DNA from: CAYFZR01 sp046760505 [NCBI: Candidatus Hydrothermarchaeota archaeon]
GTDB taxonomy: Archaea > CAYFZR01
DNA length: 34,489 bases
Direction: 5' to 3'
Assembly: GCA_046760505.1 (NCBI GenBank)
Contig: JBHIEG010000022.1
Coordinates: 1 to 34,489, forward strand
The notes beneath the pieces are model-generated. The model did not search any database and was not told the DNA's origin. It worked only from the letters and a program-made list of their open reading frames with translations. This document shows positions 22,951 to 32,154 of this stretch, in pieces. The position numbers and the translations under genes are program-made. Position 1 is the first letter of the stretch. Every line of letters starts with the position of its first letter.

Positions 22951-23118
22951 ATGCCGATTCCACAACCAGAATTAAGGGAAATTGCATCTAAGAGACTGCT
23001 GAACAAGAAGATTTGCCGTGATTGCGGCGCTAAAAATCCCTGGAATGCTAAAAGATGTAGAAAGTGCAGGGGAACCAACCTAAGATCCAAGCACAAGGAA
23101 CTAGGAAGAGGAAAGTAA
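22951..23118 (+). CDS. rpl40e: Ribosomal protein eL40
   Basis: A 55-residue basic protein of the large ribosomal subunit, with the zinc-ribbon pattern C-R-D-C-x8-R-C-R-K-C in the middle and a lysine/arginine-rich tail, as in archaeal L40e. The reading frame is open further upstream, but that part crosses the tRNA-Leu gene and its promoter. ATG 22951 with GGTG seven bases before it gives the family length. Convergent with thyA, with a one-base gap. Confidence 0.93.
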   Translation: MPIPQPELREIASKRLLNKKICRDCGAKNPWNAKRCRKCRGTNLRSKHKELGRGK

Positions 23119-23119
23119 T

Positions 23120-23764
23120 CTACCTGATTCCAAGTATCTTTTCTACCGTGGGTTTAAAATGCTCGTAGTAATGGGCGGAATTGCTAAATGTGGTCAATGA
23201 AGACATTTCCACTCCTATTTTCTCCCCAACATATTTCCCCAATTCCGTAAATGCATATTGATTTGCCATCCATGCTTCTCCTAAATCATTAGATCTTAGA
23301 TAACATGTGAGGTGCAACTTATTATCTCTAACTTTAAAGTCTGTTACAATTAGGCATGGAATATCTTCTGCATACAAATCAACCCATGGATACCATGTTA
23401 TTGCGATGGCTCTCCTGCTCTCTTTAAAATCGGATAGAATCCTTATAACTTCATTTATTTGGTCTATTCTCTTCTCTCCTACACTATAATCCCTCAGTCT
23501 TTCTCCATACGTATAAACGAATCCTGTGGGATTTTCTGGGGTCAAGAGTTGTGGAACGTAGTTCTCTCTTACCGCTTCTTCCTTTAATGGATAGAGGGGA
23601 TGAAGTCTGTTCTCAAAGGGCTTTTGAATGTGTATAAGTAGGCCTAAGATTTCCCTTGTCTTCTGTTCATGCCCTGCCATAATATCTCTTCCATTTCGAT
23701 ATATAACTTCAAGAGCCCTAACCCATGCTTCGCTTGGAGTTTTAGCATTAATGTAGTGAGGCAT
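23120..23764 (-). CDS. thyA: Thymidylate synthase, methanogen type
   Basis: About 214 residues of the ThyA fold in the short form found in methanogens, which methylates dUMP using a methylene-tetrahydropterin (probably methylene-tetrahydromethanopterin). Key segments are T-G-F-V-Y-T-Y-G-E-R-L near residue 85, R-R-A-I-A-I-T-W-Y-P near 118, the catalytic cysteine C137 in D-I-P-C-L-I-V-T-D-F, and R-S-N-D-L-G-E-A-W-M-A-N-Q-Y-A-F for nucleotide binding near 160. It is shorter than bacterial ThyA (about 264). ATG 23764 is chosen, as GGTGGTTGAT precedes it and overlaps the metE stop. A dCMP/dUMP hydroxymethylase from the same superfamily is a less likely alternative. Confidence 0.85.
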   Translation of the reverse strand: MPHYINAKTPSEAWVRALEVIYRNGRDIMAGHEQKTREILGLLIHIQKPFENRLHPLYPLKEEAVRENYVPQLLTPENPTGFVYTYGERLRDYSVGEKRIDQINEVIRILSDFKESRRAIAITWYPWVDLYAEDIPCLIVTDFKVRDNKLHLTCYLRSNDLGEAWMANQYAFTELGKYVGEKIGVEMSSLTTFSNSAHYYEHFKPTVEKILGIR

Positions 23765-23765
23765 A

Positions 23766-24692
23766 TCAACCACCTTTTTTGTTTGCTAAAAGTTTTTTTG
23801 CACTTACCATGTTTCTAAGTTTTTTAAATGCTACATCTCTCGGTAACAATCTCATACCACAGTCTGGGTCTATGATTATGTTTTCATTGCCAAGCCTTGA
23901 AACAGCGTAGTTTATTAAATCGAAAATAAAGTTCACATCCTCTACTGAGGAAGTTTTTGTGTCTACACATCCAAATCCTATTTTTTTATCTGATCGTCTT
24001 ATTTCATCTACTTCGAGCAAATCAAGGTTTCCTGGATTTCCCCCAAACTCAAGATCTAGGTAATCAATGTATTTGACTTCTAGCAGATCCAGGAACACAT
24101 CTCTGACATCTCCGCAAACGTGTAGTAAAACAGGTATGTTCAAATGCTTTGCTATGAACTCTACCGCTTCTATTCCGAGGGTTAAGTCTACTGTTCCTGT
24201 AGAGAAAACAGGCTCGTCTATCTGTAGGGCTACCGCTTTGTTTTGCTCAAGTTTCTTAGCCTCATATCTCATTACGATAGCCAGATCCATTACTAGATCT
24301 TCGATTCTATTTTTGTATGGAGATTTTTCCACATTGAGAGAATGGGCCATCGTACTTGGTCCGGTTATTATTCCTTTCACCCTTGCCTTTGAGTTTTTCC
24401 TCTCTATGATCTTTCGGGTGAAAATTAGATCCTTTACCGTAATCGGAGAGGAAGGAGGAAAGATCTCAGAAGTTACCTCGAGATTTTCATTTATACCTTC
24501 TATTTTTTCTGCAAAAATCCTTATCATATCTGCTCTTACCTGTCCATCCGAGATCCAGTCTATGCCAGCACTTATTTGATCTAAAACTGCCTGTTCAATC
24601 GCATTTTTATACGGATCAAACTTACCAAGCAAGAGATCTTTCAGATTTCTTCTTGGAAGTACTGGATAACTCCCCACTACCGTGGTTATCAT
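23766..24692 (-). CDS. metE: Cobalamin-type methionine synthase, MetE core
   Basis: A 308-residue TIM-barrel protein corresponding to the C-terminal catalytic half of bacterial MetE, as in archaeal MetE, which methylates homocysteine from methylcobalamin or a methyl-corrinoid protein rather than from methyl-folate. Zinc ligands are visible at H191 and C193 (L-H-V-C-G-D) and C278 (D-P-D-C-G-M); V-V-G-S-Y-P begins the barrel. ATG 24692 makes an ATGA overlap with the marker protein 14 gene and has GAGAGGA before it. Upstream in-frame codons would add ten residues inside that gene. It is translationally coupled to both neighbours, suggesting a shared transcript with thyA. Confidence 0.88.
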   Translation of the reverse strand: MITTVVGSYPVLPRRNLKDLLLGKFDPYKNAIEQAVLDQISAGIDWISDGQVRADMIRIFAEKIEGINENLEVTSEIFPPSSPITVKDLIFTRKIIERKNSKARVKGIITGPSTMAHSLNVEKSPYKNRIEDLVMDLAIVMRYEAKKLEQNKAVALQIDEPVFSTGTVDLTLGIEAVEFIAKHLNIPVLLHVCGDVRDVFLDLLEVKYIDYLDLEFGGNPGNLDLLEVDEIRRSDKKIGFGCVDTKTSSVEDVNFIFDLINYAVSRLGNENIIIDPDCGMRLLPRDVAFKKLRNMVSAKKLLANKKGG

Positions 24693-26026
24693 TGTAAATC
24701 CTCTCTCAACTTGATTATGCATTTTCCACCCTGAATGCCTCCTACAGGCTTATTCGGTGTACCCAACGAGTGCAGACACCTTGCCAGCATTGCTGCTCCT
24801 CTTGCCAGGCCATCTTCCACGAATACAATCCTTTCAAATCCCATTTCTCTTAGTCTTTTATCTATTAACTCAGGCTTTTTTCCTGTTGTACCGGCTCTTC
24901 CTGTTATCCCTACAGCGTAGTGATAGTCGATTACATTCTTGGATAGGGCAAGTTCGATTATTCTGGATACTATCTCTTCAGAGGTTATATCGATCAGTGC
25001 TCCTAGATGAGATTTATTTTTTCTATAAACTTCAGCTCCAATTTTGTTTAGTTCCATAAAAGCGTCTCCGTTTTTACCACAATCACATCCTATTAATGTA
25101 ACGTTTGATTTTCTTGCCATTTCAGGGGAGACAGGAATCGTCCCATATTTTGAACCGTTTTTTATTTCCTCTATGTTTATGAATTGAAAAACATCATCTA
25201 TGTATTTTTTTGCCCTTCGATAGTCAATTCTACTTGCTCTAAATTTAAATTCTATTGCTGATTTTACCTTAAATTTTACTAAGGAATCCAAAATTGCACC
25301 AGCCAATCCACAAAGATTTCCTTTCGTATTTGCGTAAGGTAAATTATCATCACATATTCTGCCTGCTAACGTGGTTCCTAGATCAATGGAAACGCATGGA
25401 TTTCTATAGTCTATGGGGGTGTCTTTTGCCGCTGATTTTATTCCTGCCGTAACAAGTTCACCTTCCATCTCATTTCCCGCCAGCATGCCGCTTGGAGGCA
25501 ATACGCTTGCCACGGCACCATCAAAGTATACTCTATCAATCAACGTATATTTTTGAAACAGATAAGGCATGTTTTCTTTGTTCAGATAAGCAGTCATCTG
25601 TCTTGGTCTTATTCCCGCGAGAAGGCATCCATTCGCAAGTGCCTTTATAACGCTGTCCACTTCTTCGGGTCTTTCAAAGCCTGCAACCACGCCGGTAGAT
25701 CTTACCACAAAATGAACATCTTTAACTCCGAGCCTAGATTCTTCCAGAGTTTTTTTTATTGTATCTGAAATGAACTTCGATACTCCTTCTTTCGTCAGGT
25801 CTTGCTTCCATACCGTCCTCCCAAATACTTCTCCTCTAGCGGGTATGTCTTGAGTTAGCCTTACGCCCTTGTTTACCAGATAGGTTTTTCCGGTTTCAAG
25901 GTTTGTGGCTAGCACAATGCATTTTGTCGTCGTGTTACCTAATTCCACAGATAAAACAACCAAGAATGGTCCCTTTTTAACATCATGCCACGGAATATAA
26001 TCGCTTTTTGCACATACTACTGACAA
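24689..26026 (-). CDS. Methanogenesis marker protein 14 (ASKHA-like ATPase)
   Basis: A 445-residue protein matching methanogenesis marker 14, a family tied to methane or alkyl-coenzyme M metabolism, with no settled biochemical role. Two phosphate-binding loops of the ASKHA (actin/hexokinase/Hsp70-like) fold are visible: E-L-G-N-T-T-T-K (residues 28-35) and S-I-D-L-G-T-T-L-A-G near 215. Glycine-rich loops V-G-I-T-G-R-A-G-T-T-G-K follow near 385. This resembles ATPases that reactivate corrinoid proteins (RACo-like); combined with the overlapping metE this hints at corrinoid or methyl-transfer upkeep, which is inference. Start TTG 26026 follows GGGGAT and sits one base after the upstream stop; N-terminal residues 1-20 could be an over-extension. 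Confidence 0.85.
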   Translation of the reverse strand: MSVVCAKSDYIPWHDVKKGPFLVVLSVELGNTTTKCIVLATNLETGKTYLVNKGVRLTQDIPARGEVFGRTVWKQDLTKEGVSKFISDTIKKTLEESRLGVKDVHFVVRSTGVVAGFERPEEVDSVIKALANGCLLAGIRPRQMTAYLNKENMPYLFQKYTLIDRVYFDGAVASVLPPSGMLAGNEMEGELVTAGIKSAAKDTPIDYRNPCVSIDLGTTLAGRICDDNLPYANTKGNLCGLAGAILDSLVKFKVKSAIEFKFRASRIDYRRAKKYIDDVFQFINIEEIKNGSKYGTIPVSPEMARKSNVTLIGCDCGKNGDAFMELNKIGAEVYRKNKSHLGALIDITSEEIVSRIIELALSKNVIDYHYAVGITGRAGTTGKKPELIDKRLREMGFERIVFVEDGLARGAAMLARCLHSLGTPNKPVGGIQGGKCIIKLREDLQ

Positions 26027-26027
26027 T

Positions 26028-27293
26028 TCAATCCCCTTTTAATGCATGATAAACCGCTTCTCTTGTGCCCTCTCTATCCATGCCTGCTAAGATAAATACG
26101 TAACGTCCTTCCTTCCTAAAGCCAATGGAAAGAAAAGGCTCTAAACTGTTTCTTGTAATATTGTATTCTTTCATGAGAGCTTTTGAGTAAATATTTACAT
26201 CAGGACCTCCAATTAGTACTATGTCGTTTGAAAAATATTTTTCTAGATCTAAGTCATCGAAGAAGATGCCTTTTGTTTCTATTCTCTCAGAGAGTATTGA
26301 TGCACTCTCGTAATCGTATTCTGGGGCTTTTTTTCCTACTATAACAATGGGAACTGTTTCTTTTAAATAATCATTAGCGTTTACCACTTTGGTCTTTTTA
26401 AAGGAAATAAGTCTTAGAATATCATTTAAATCGCCTTTCTCTAAGAGAAGATTTGATTTTCTTTCCGCGTGTTCTCTGTACTCTATGTTACCTGTTACTT
26501 TGTATAGTGTATGGAAGGAGTTTATTTCCATCCATGATGTTTTATTTGTCCATTTTAGATAATTATAGGTCATTTCTGCTTTTTTAAGAATATTTCTATC
26601 TTTTTTGAATGAATAATAAATTAGCAATGCATTTAGTGCATGAACAGTAGGCAAATAGGAGGCTTCTCCTTCGTATTTTGGTACCAAAATAGGAAAGCCT
26701 CCATTTGATTTTTGAGAATCCATTACGATATCAATTATCTCCTCCGAGCGTTTAAGATATGTCTCTTTTCCGCTAACTTCGTAGGATTTCAATAGAATCA
26801 CCGAATAGTCAGAGAGTCTCACGATAAATTCTGAACCGCAATGACCATTGATCCAATTACACGCTCTTAAGATGGAAGAATAGACATCTCCTTCTCCAAG
26901 TATTTCTGAGTATTTTAGCAATGAAAGAGTTGCATATGCTGTATCTTTGAATTGAAATGATTTTCTACCCCAACTTCCCCATGGATTCTGCTCTGATAAT
27001 AAAAAATCTTTCCCTCTTTCAATACTTTCTAACACCTCTCCGTCTTTTGTCACCTCGTAAAATTCTATTAACGCAACAATATTCTTTGAAGTTAGTTCTA
27101 TACTTGGAAAACCTTTATCTCTCCAGTAGCCTTCCTCATCTTGCATTTCTAATAATTCCTTCGCGAGACTTTCATTTAAATTAGACAGACAATACGATGG
27201 ATGCAACAACGTTACAAAGGAAAAAATAGATAGGATAACTAACCTCATGGTTAGAGTTTTGATGTCACTTTTTTTCCAGAACAAAATATTCAC
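26028..27293 (-). CDS. Secreted alpha/alpha-toroid repeat protein with small C-terminal domain
   Basis: A 421-residue exported protein. A hydrophobic signal segment spans about residues 16-36 (L-V-I-L-S-I-F-S-F-V). Residues about 40-310 are helical repeats with tryptophan/glycine turns such as D-E-E-G-Y-W-R-D, N-P-W-G-S-W-G-R and S-N-G-G-F-P-I, the look of an alpha/alpha toroid as in terpene cyclases and some polysaccharide lyases. The DXDD and DXDDTA motifs of squalene-hopene cyclases are missing, so a cyclase role is unlikely. The last 95 residues form a separate alpha/beta domain with I-V-L-I-G-G-P-D-V-N, reminiscent of surface-layer-associated modules. Start is GTG 27293 (leaderless with the TATA at 27311-27322), or TTG 27284 after GGTG. 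Function unknown; it heads the operon with marker protein 14, metE and thyA. Confidence 0.7.
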   Translation of the reverse strand: MNILFWKKSDIKTLTMRLVILSIFSFVTLLHPSYCLSNLNESLAKELLEMQDEEGYWRDKGFPSIELTSKNIVALIEFYEVTKDGEVLESIERGKDFLLSEQNPWGSWGRKSFQFKDTAYATLSLLKYSEILGEGDVYSSILRACNWINGHCGSEFIVRLSDYSVILLKSYEVSGKETYLKRSEEIIDIVMDSQKSNGGFPILVPKYEGEASYLPTVHALNALLIYYSFKKDRNILKKAEMTYNYLKWTNKTSWMEINSFHTLYKVTGNIEYREHAERKSNLLLEKGDLNDILRLISFKKTKVVNANDYLKETVPIVIVGKKAPEYDYESASILSERIETKGIFFDDLDLEKYFSNDIVLIGGPDVNIYSKALMKEYNITRNSLEPFLSIGFRKEGRYVFILAGMDREGTREAVYHALKGD

Positions 27294-27310
27294 GCACCTT
27301 TTTCAGAAAA

Positions 27311-27346
27311 ATTTAAATATATACATTGTCCTTATTTAATTTAAAC
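27311..27346. promoter_or_regulatory. Divergent promoters between the toroid gene and smc
   Basis: On the minus strand TATATTTAAAT (27311-27322) is placed to start transcription near 27292. On the plus strand TTATTTAATTTAAA (27332-27345) would start near 27365, ahead of GGAGGGT (27387-27393) and ATG 27398. The two boxes are only about ten bases apart. Confidence 0.45.
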
Positions 27347-27397
27347 CTCTAAGATCCCTGTTTGCGCAAGACGCTCGTCAGACTCTGGAGGGTATTG

Positions 27398-30300
27398 ATG
27401 GTATTCATTAAGAAGATCACCATAGACAACTTTAAATCTTTTCCCAAGAAGACCACCATCCCACTGTCCAAGGGCTTCACCGCAATTACCGGACCAAACG
27501 GAAGTGGAAAGAGCAATATAATCGATGCTCTCTGCTTTGTCTTAGGAAAAAGCAGTGCAAGGTCCATGAGAGCATATAGGCTCTCTGAACTGATATACCA
27601 TGGTAACGGAAACACTTCTGCCTATGTATCCATTCACCTCGATAATTCCGAGAAATCAATTCCTATTGATAGCAATGAGGTCGTTATTTCTCGAAAAGTT
27701 GATCCAGACGGAAAAACAACCTATTATCTCAATCAAAAGAGAGTAACCAGGTCAGAAGTCATAGACTTTCTAAGTTCAGCATTACTGCATCCTGATGGAC
27801 ACAATATAATACTCCAAGGAGATGTGAACAGAGTAATCGAAATGTCTCCCGTGGAAAGGAGAAAGATCATAGATGAGGTAGCAGGGATAGCAGAGTACGA
27901 TGAAAAAAAGGAAAAGGCCATAAAAGAACTTGAAAAGGTTGAAGAAAATCTGAAACAAGTGGAAATAGTGTTAAAAGAGGTACAAAATCTCCTAGAGAAA
28001 CTTAAAGAAGAGAGAGAAGAGGCATTGAGATACAAAGGACTTCTAAAAGACTTAGAAAGAAAAACTGCTAGCCTATATTATTCAAGGCTTTGCAATGAGA
28101 ATGAAAGTTTAAGTAGAATAAAAAATAAAATAACAAGGCTCAACGAAAGAAAAAACTCTATTTCAGATGAAATTAAAAAAATAAACTCGTATGAAGAGGA
28201 AAAACTCAAAGATCTGGAAGAAATCAGGAATAAAATAGCAGAAATCACTGAAAAGGATAGAATAGATCTATTTAAAAACATAGAAGATATAAAAGGAAAA
28301 ATTTCACACATATCCATCCTCATAGATCAGAAGAATAGAGAAATAATGAGCAAAGAAAACGAAATATCGCACCTGAATAGTAGAATTAATGAATGCCTGA
28401 ATTCTATCAAAAACACAGAAACTTTAATAGAAAATTACCGGGAGAAAGAGAAAGATCTAAATGAAAAGATTAGTGAAAAGGAGTTCCAAATCAAAAGCAT
28501 CAATGAGAAAATATCTGAAAAAGAGGCACGCGATCTGGAGATTAAACGGGAGATTTTCTCGATAAACAAGGAATTAGAGCAAAAAATAGAAAGGAGGTAT
28601 ATCATAGAAAAAGACCTTGATAGACTTAAAAGTGCTCTTGAGAGAAACGAAAATGAACTTGAATCCTATTTAAAACAGCGCGAAAGCGAAGAAAAAACTT
28701 TTAGAGAGTTAGAGGATAAAATTTTGAAAATAAAATCCAGAACCGAGAAAGAAAAAGAAGAATTCAAAAGAATTGCTCATGAGATTGAATCTCTCATCAA
28801 TAAGGATAAAGAAATAAAAAGAGAGATTCTGAGAGTTGAGAAGGAATTATCCAATCTTTATGTAGATTTTAATAGAATAAATTCCAAAATCAAAGAAGAG
28901 GAGAAATTAAAAGGATACTCCAAGCCTGTAAAAGAAATCTTAAGATTAAGAGACGAAAATAAGATAGAGGGAGTATACGGAACCATAGGTGAGTTAATCG
29001 AAGTAGATCCAAAGTATGAAATAGCTGTAGATGTTGCTGGAAGAGGGAGATTAAACTTCATAGTTGTTAGAGATGAAAATATAGCGGAAAAAGCAATAAA
29101 ACATCTCAAAGAGAACAAAATAGGCAGAGCTACTTTTCTTCCTTTAAACAAAATGAAAAAGAGAAAATTTTTTGAGATATCTGAAGAAGGTTCATATGGC
29201 TTTATTGTGGATTTAATTAAATATGACAAGAGATTTGAAGATGCTATATGGTATGTTTTCGGCGACACAATACTGATTGAAAATCTCGCTGTTGCGAAGA
29301 AAATTGGAATTGGAAAATTTAGAATGGTAACACTGGATGGAGACCTGATCGAGAAAGGGGGCGCAATGACCGGTGGTTTTTATGAAGGTAAAAAGTTATC
29401 GAAAGAAAAGATTGATTTAAAGAGAATTTTAGAAAAAATAGATGAACTGAAAGTTTATAAGGATAAATTAGAAAAGGATAAGGAGATTTTATTAGAAAAC
29501 ATATCAGATCTTGAAAGAAAACGAAATGATCTCGAGAATAAAAGACTAAAAGGTGAATTAGAGGAGGAAGAAACAAGAACAAGATTGGAAGGGCTTGAGT
29601 ACAAAATTAAAAAGACAGATGATCGAGTTTTGCAAACCAAAGATCTTATTGAAAGGGTTAAAAGAGAAATAGAAAATAAAGAAGTTATTTTATCAGATTT
29701 AAATGCCGAAATCGAGGAGCTTGAAAAGAGAAAAAATGAATTGGAATCTGAACCTCTTTTTGTAAATGAAAATCTATTCAACGAAGTAAAGATCTTGGAG
29801 CAAGAGCTTATTGAACTGAAGAATCAAAAAATGGATGTAGTTACAAAATTAGAATCAGAAAAATCAAAACTGAATATACTCAATCAAAGATTTCTCGAAC
29901 TGGAAAGCAAGAAAAAAAGCATCCATGAGGAGATAACGAATCTAAGGGAAGAACTGTCAGATGCTAGTAATGAACTTTTAATTCATCAGAATAGACTGAA
30001 AGAAATGGAAGAAATTGAAAATAAAATACTAGAGGGGCTAAAAGATCTTAAAGAAAAAAGAGATTTAATAAAATCTAAATTAACCGAATATAGAGAGTTA
30101 AAAAATAGAATGAATGACGAAATAGAGTCAATTGATCAAGAAATCTCTCAATTAAACACCAACAAAGCAAAAATAGAGGCGAAAATTGAGAATCTGAGCA
30201 ATCAGCTTGAGAAGATTAAGTATGAAGGCAATCCCGAGAGATCAAGTATAAAAGAACTTGAGGAAGAAATAGCAAAAATTGAACATGAAATATCAATGAT

Positions 30301-30895
30301 GAGCGATATAAACCTGAAATCAATAGAGGACTTTGAAAAGACGAGCGAGAGGAATAGAAAATTAATAGAGCAAAAACAAAAACTGGAGGAAGAGAAAGGA
30401 GCAATACTAAATTTCATGGATGAAATAGAGAAGAAAAAGCTGGAAGTTTTTATGGACGCTTACAATGCTATCAGCAAGAATTTTGAGGAAATATTCTCCT
30501 TCTTGTTGTCGGGTGGAGAAGCAAGACTCTCCCTAGAAGATCCATCTAACCCCTTAGAGTCCGGACTTCTTTTACATGCTAGCCCTAAAGACAAGCAATT
30601 GAAAAGAATAGAAGCACTTTCCGGTGGAGAGAAAACACTAACCGCTCTTTCATTCCTTTTTTCTGTTTTAAAATACCGTCCAGCACCTTTTTACGCTTTA
30701 GACGAAATAGACATGTTCTTGGATGATGAAAATGTTGAAAAAATAGCCTCTTTGATTCAAAAATACTCAAAGGAAGGCCAATTCGTTGTTGTTTCTCTTA
30801 GAAAGCCAATGATAAAACTTGCTGACCAATTGCTGGGGGTTACACAACAAAAAGGAGTTTCTAAGGTAGTGGCGATAGAGTTAGATGGAAGGTAG
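27398..30895 (+). CDS. smc: Chromosome segregation ATPase SMC
   Basis: A 1165-residue structural maintenance of chromosomes protein that forms the arms of the condensin-like ring organising the chromosome. It has Walker A G-P-N-G-S-G-K-S (residues 32-39), a long coiled coil (about 165-500), a globular hinge (about 520-655) with the glycine motif G-G-A-M-T-G-G after it, a second coiled coil (about 670-1000), the ABC signature L-S-G-G-E-K (1074-1079) and Walker B A-L-D-E-I-D (D1102, E1103). All ATPase parts are present and the length is typical. ATG 27398 follows GGAGGGT; the frame is open upstream, but that extension does not match the family. The gene is followed after three bases by scpA and then scpB. 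Confidence 0.97.
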   Translation: MVFIKKITIDNFKSFPKKTTIPLSKGFTAITGPNGSGKSNIIDALCFVLGKSSARSMRAYRLSELIYHGNGNTSAYVSIHLDNSEKSIPIDSNEVVISRKVDPDGKTTYYLNQKRVTRSEVIDFLSSALLHPDGHNIILQGDVNRVIEMSPVERRKIIDEVAGIAEYDEKKEKAIKELEKVEENLKQVEIVLKEVQNLLEKLKEEREEALRYKGLLKDLERKTASLYYSRLCNENESLSRIKNKITRLNERKNSISDEIKKINSYEEEKLKDLEEIRNKIAEITEKDRIDLFKNIEDIKGKISHISILIDQKNREIMSKENEISHLNSRINECLNSIKNTETLIENYREKEKDLNEKISEKEFQIKSINEKISEKEARDLEIKREIFSINKELEQKIERRYIIEKDLDRLKSALERNENELESYLKQRESEEKTFRELEDKILKIKSRTEKEKEEFKRIAHEIESLINKDKEIKREILRVEKELSNLYVDFNRINSKIKEEEKLKGYSKPVKEILRLRDENKIEGVYGTIGELIEVDPKYEIAVDVAGRGRLNFIVVRDENIAEKAIKHLKENKIGRATFLPLNKMKKRKFFEISEEGSYGFIVDLIKYDKRFEDAIWYVFGDTILIENLAVAKKIGIGKFRMVTLDGDLIEKGGAMTGGFYEGKKLSKEKIDLKRILEKIDELKVYKDKLEKDKEILLENISDLERKRNDLENKRLKGELEEEETRTRLEGLEYKIKKTDDRVLQTKDLIERVKREIENKEVILSDLNAEIEELEKRKNELESEPLFVNENLFNEVKILEQELIELKNQKMDVVTKLESEKSKLNILNQRFLELESKKKSIHEEITNLREELSDASNELLIHQNRLKEMEEIENKILEGLKDLKEKRDLIKSKLTEYRELKNRMNDEIESIDQEISQLNTNKAKIEAKIENLSNQLEKIKYEGNPERSSIKELEEEIAKIEHEISMMSDINLKSIEDFEKTSERNRKLIEQKQKLEEEKGAILNFMDEIEKKKLEVFMDAYNAISKNFEEIFSFLLSGGEARLSLEDPSNPLESGLLLHASPKDKQLKRIEALSGGEKTLTALSFLFSVLKYRPAPFYALDEIDMFLDDENVEKIASLIQKYSKEGQFVVVSLRKPMIKLADQLLGVTQQKGVSKVVAIELDGR

Positions 30896-30898
30896 GTT

Positions 30899-31579
30899 AT
30901 GGAGGTAGAATTACAACCCATAGACATATTGCTAGATTTGGTAATAAAAGAAGAACTCAATCCTTGGGACATAGATATAATAGAGATCACGGACAAATAT
31001 GTAGAAAGAATAAACCAGATGAAAGAGTTAGATTTGAGTATTCCAGGAAGAGTTCTACTTTCTACATCAATTCTTTTAAGAATAAAGTCAGATATTCTTG
31101 TATTGGAGCAGAGCAGGGACGAGGAAGAAGAATACGAAGAGCAAATATTCCATGATTTCGATGAAAGTGAATACACATACGAGAAAAAGAGCAAACGTGA
31201 AGACATTAATATCCCCTCTTTTCTCCCAATAACAAGAGAGCATAAAAGAAGAGTTACTCTTTTTGAACTGGTAGACGCGCTAGAACTAGCATTGAACGAG
31301 GTAGAGATAAAGAAACAACATCCTAAGAAGAAAAGAAAGACTGAAGTAAAGATCGAACTTGACGAAAGACTGGTTAGAGAGCAAATTACAGATGTTTACG
31401 AAAGGATAACGTCCTTGACGAACAATGGACCTATAAAGTTCAAAGATTTGTTATTGAACAATGACAGGGAGGAAATTGTGTCTTTGCTTCTTATAATCCT
31501 TTATCTATCCCAAAAGGAGAAAATATATATTTGGCAGGATACCTTGTTTGGAGACATTTTTATCAAGAGGTTAGGTTAA
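30899..31579 (+). CDS. scpA: Segregation and condensation protein A (kleisin)
   Basis: A 226-residue kleisin that bridges the two SMC heads. The N-terminal segment L-D-L-V-I-K-E-E-L-N-P-W-D-I-D-I-I-E-I-T is the classic ScpA signature that packs on the SMC neck. A charged linker (about 75-110, rich in E, D and Y) and a C-terminal winged helix (about 155-226) follow. ATG 30899 has GGAAGGTAGG before it, three bases beyond the smc stop. The stop is directly followed by the scpB start. Confidence 0.93.
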   Translation: MEVELQPIDILLDLVIKEELNPWDIDIIEITDKYVERINQMKELDLSIPGRVLLSTSILLRIKSDILVLEQSRDEEEEYEEQIFHDFDESEYTYEKKSKREDINIPSFLPITREHKRRVTLFELVDALELALNEVEIKKQHPKKKRKTEVKIELDERLVREQITDVYERITSLTNNGPIKFKDLLLNNDREEIVSLLLIILYLSQKEKIYIWQDTLFGDIFIKRLG

Positions 31580-32095
31580 ATGAAAAAGGAGATAGAGGCC
31601 ATATTGTTTGCTTCAGGAAGGCCTATCTCACTAAAGGAAATTCAGGATATCTTAAACAAAGATACAAGGAAAAATGCTCTAAAGGAGAATGAAATCGAAC
31701 TTTTTGTCAGAAAACTTATGGATGAATACAATGAAAGAGATTCTGCCATAGAAATCATTGAATTACCTGAAAAAAACTATGTAATGCAACTTAGAGCTGA
31801 ATATGCATCATTTTCACATAAATTTGCAAAATTAGAGATTAGCAGAAGTCTTATCAAGACTCTAGGTTTTATCGCTTTTAATCAGCCGATCAAACAATCT
31901 GAAGTGGTGAAGGCAATCGGAAATAAGGCCTACAGACACATAGAAGCCCTGATTGAATTTGATTTCATTCAAGCAGAAAAAAAAGGTAGAACAAAGGTAT
32001 TAAAAACTAAAAAGAAATTTTCAGAGTATTTCGGATTACCTTATGAGCCTGAGAAAATTAAGAAATATATCGGGGCGCTGATGAAGGATATCTGA
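31580..32095 (+). CDS. scpB: Segregation and condensation protein B
   Basis: A 171-residue protein with two winged-helix domains that binds ScpA as a dimer. The opening I-E-A-I-L-F-A-S-G-R-P-I-S-L-K-E-I is characteristic, and L-G-F-I-A-F-N-Q-P-I-K-Q-S-E-V near residue 95 begins the second domain (usually I-A-Y-x-Q-P-I-T-R). The C-terminal F-F/Y-x-Y-F-G-L-P pattern appears as F-S-E-Y-F-G-L-P. The ATG directly follows the scpA stop with no spacer; AGAGGTTAGG before it could serve as the binding site. It completes the smc-scpA-scpB operon. Confidence 0.92.
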   Translation: MKKEIEAILFASGRPISLKEIQDILNKDTRKNALKENEIELFVRKLMDEYNERDSAIEIIELPEKNYVMQLRAEYASFSHKFAKLEISRSLIKTLGFIAFNQPIKQSEVVKAIGNKAYRHIEALIEFDFIQAEKKGRTKVLKTKKKFSEYFGLPYEPEKIKKYIGALMKDI

Positions 32096-32154
32096 ACGTT
32101 CAACGAGAATTTGGGAATTTAAAAAATCCTCCTCAAAGTTTTTAATTCGAGAGG

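Noticed and set aside
27360-27397. Upstream extension of SMC by 12 residues
   Set aside because: The extension contains the ribosome binding site GGAGGGT, and SMC proteins begin with the short segment before the I-x-N-F-K-S-F strand, as at ATG 27398.
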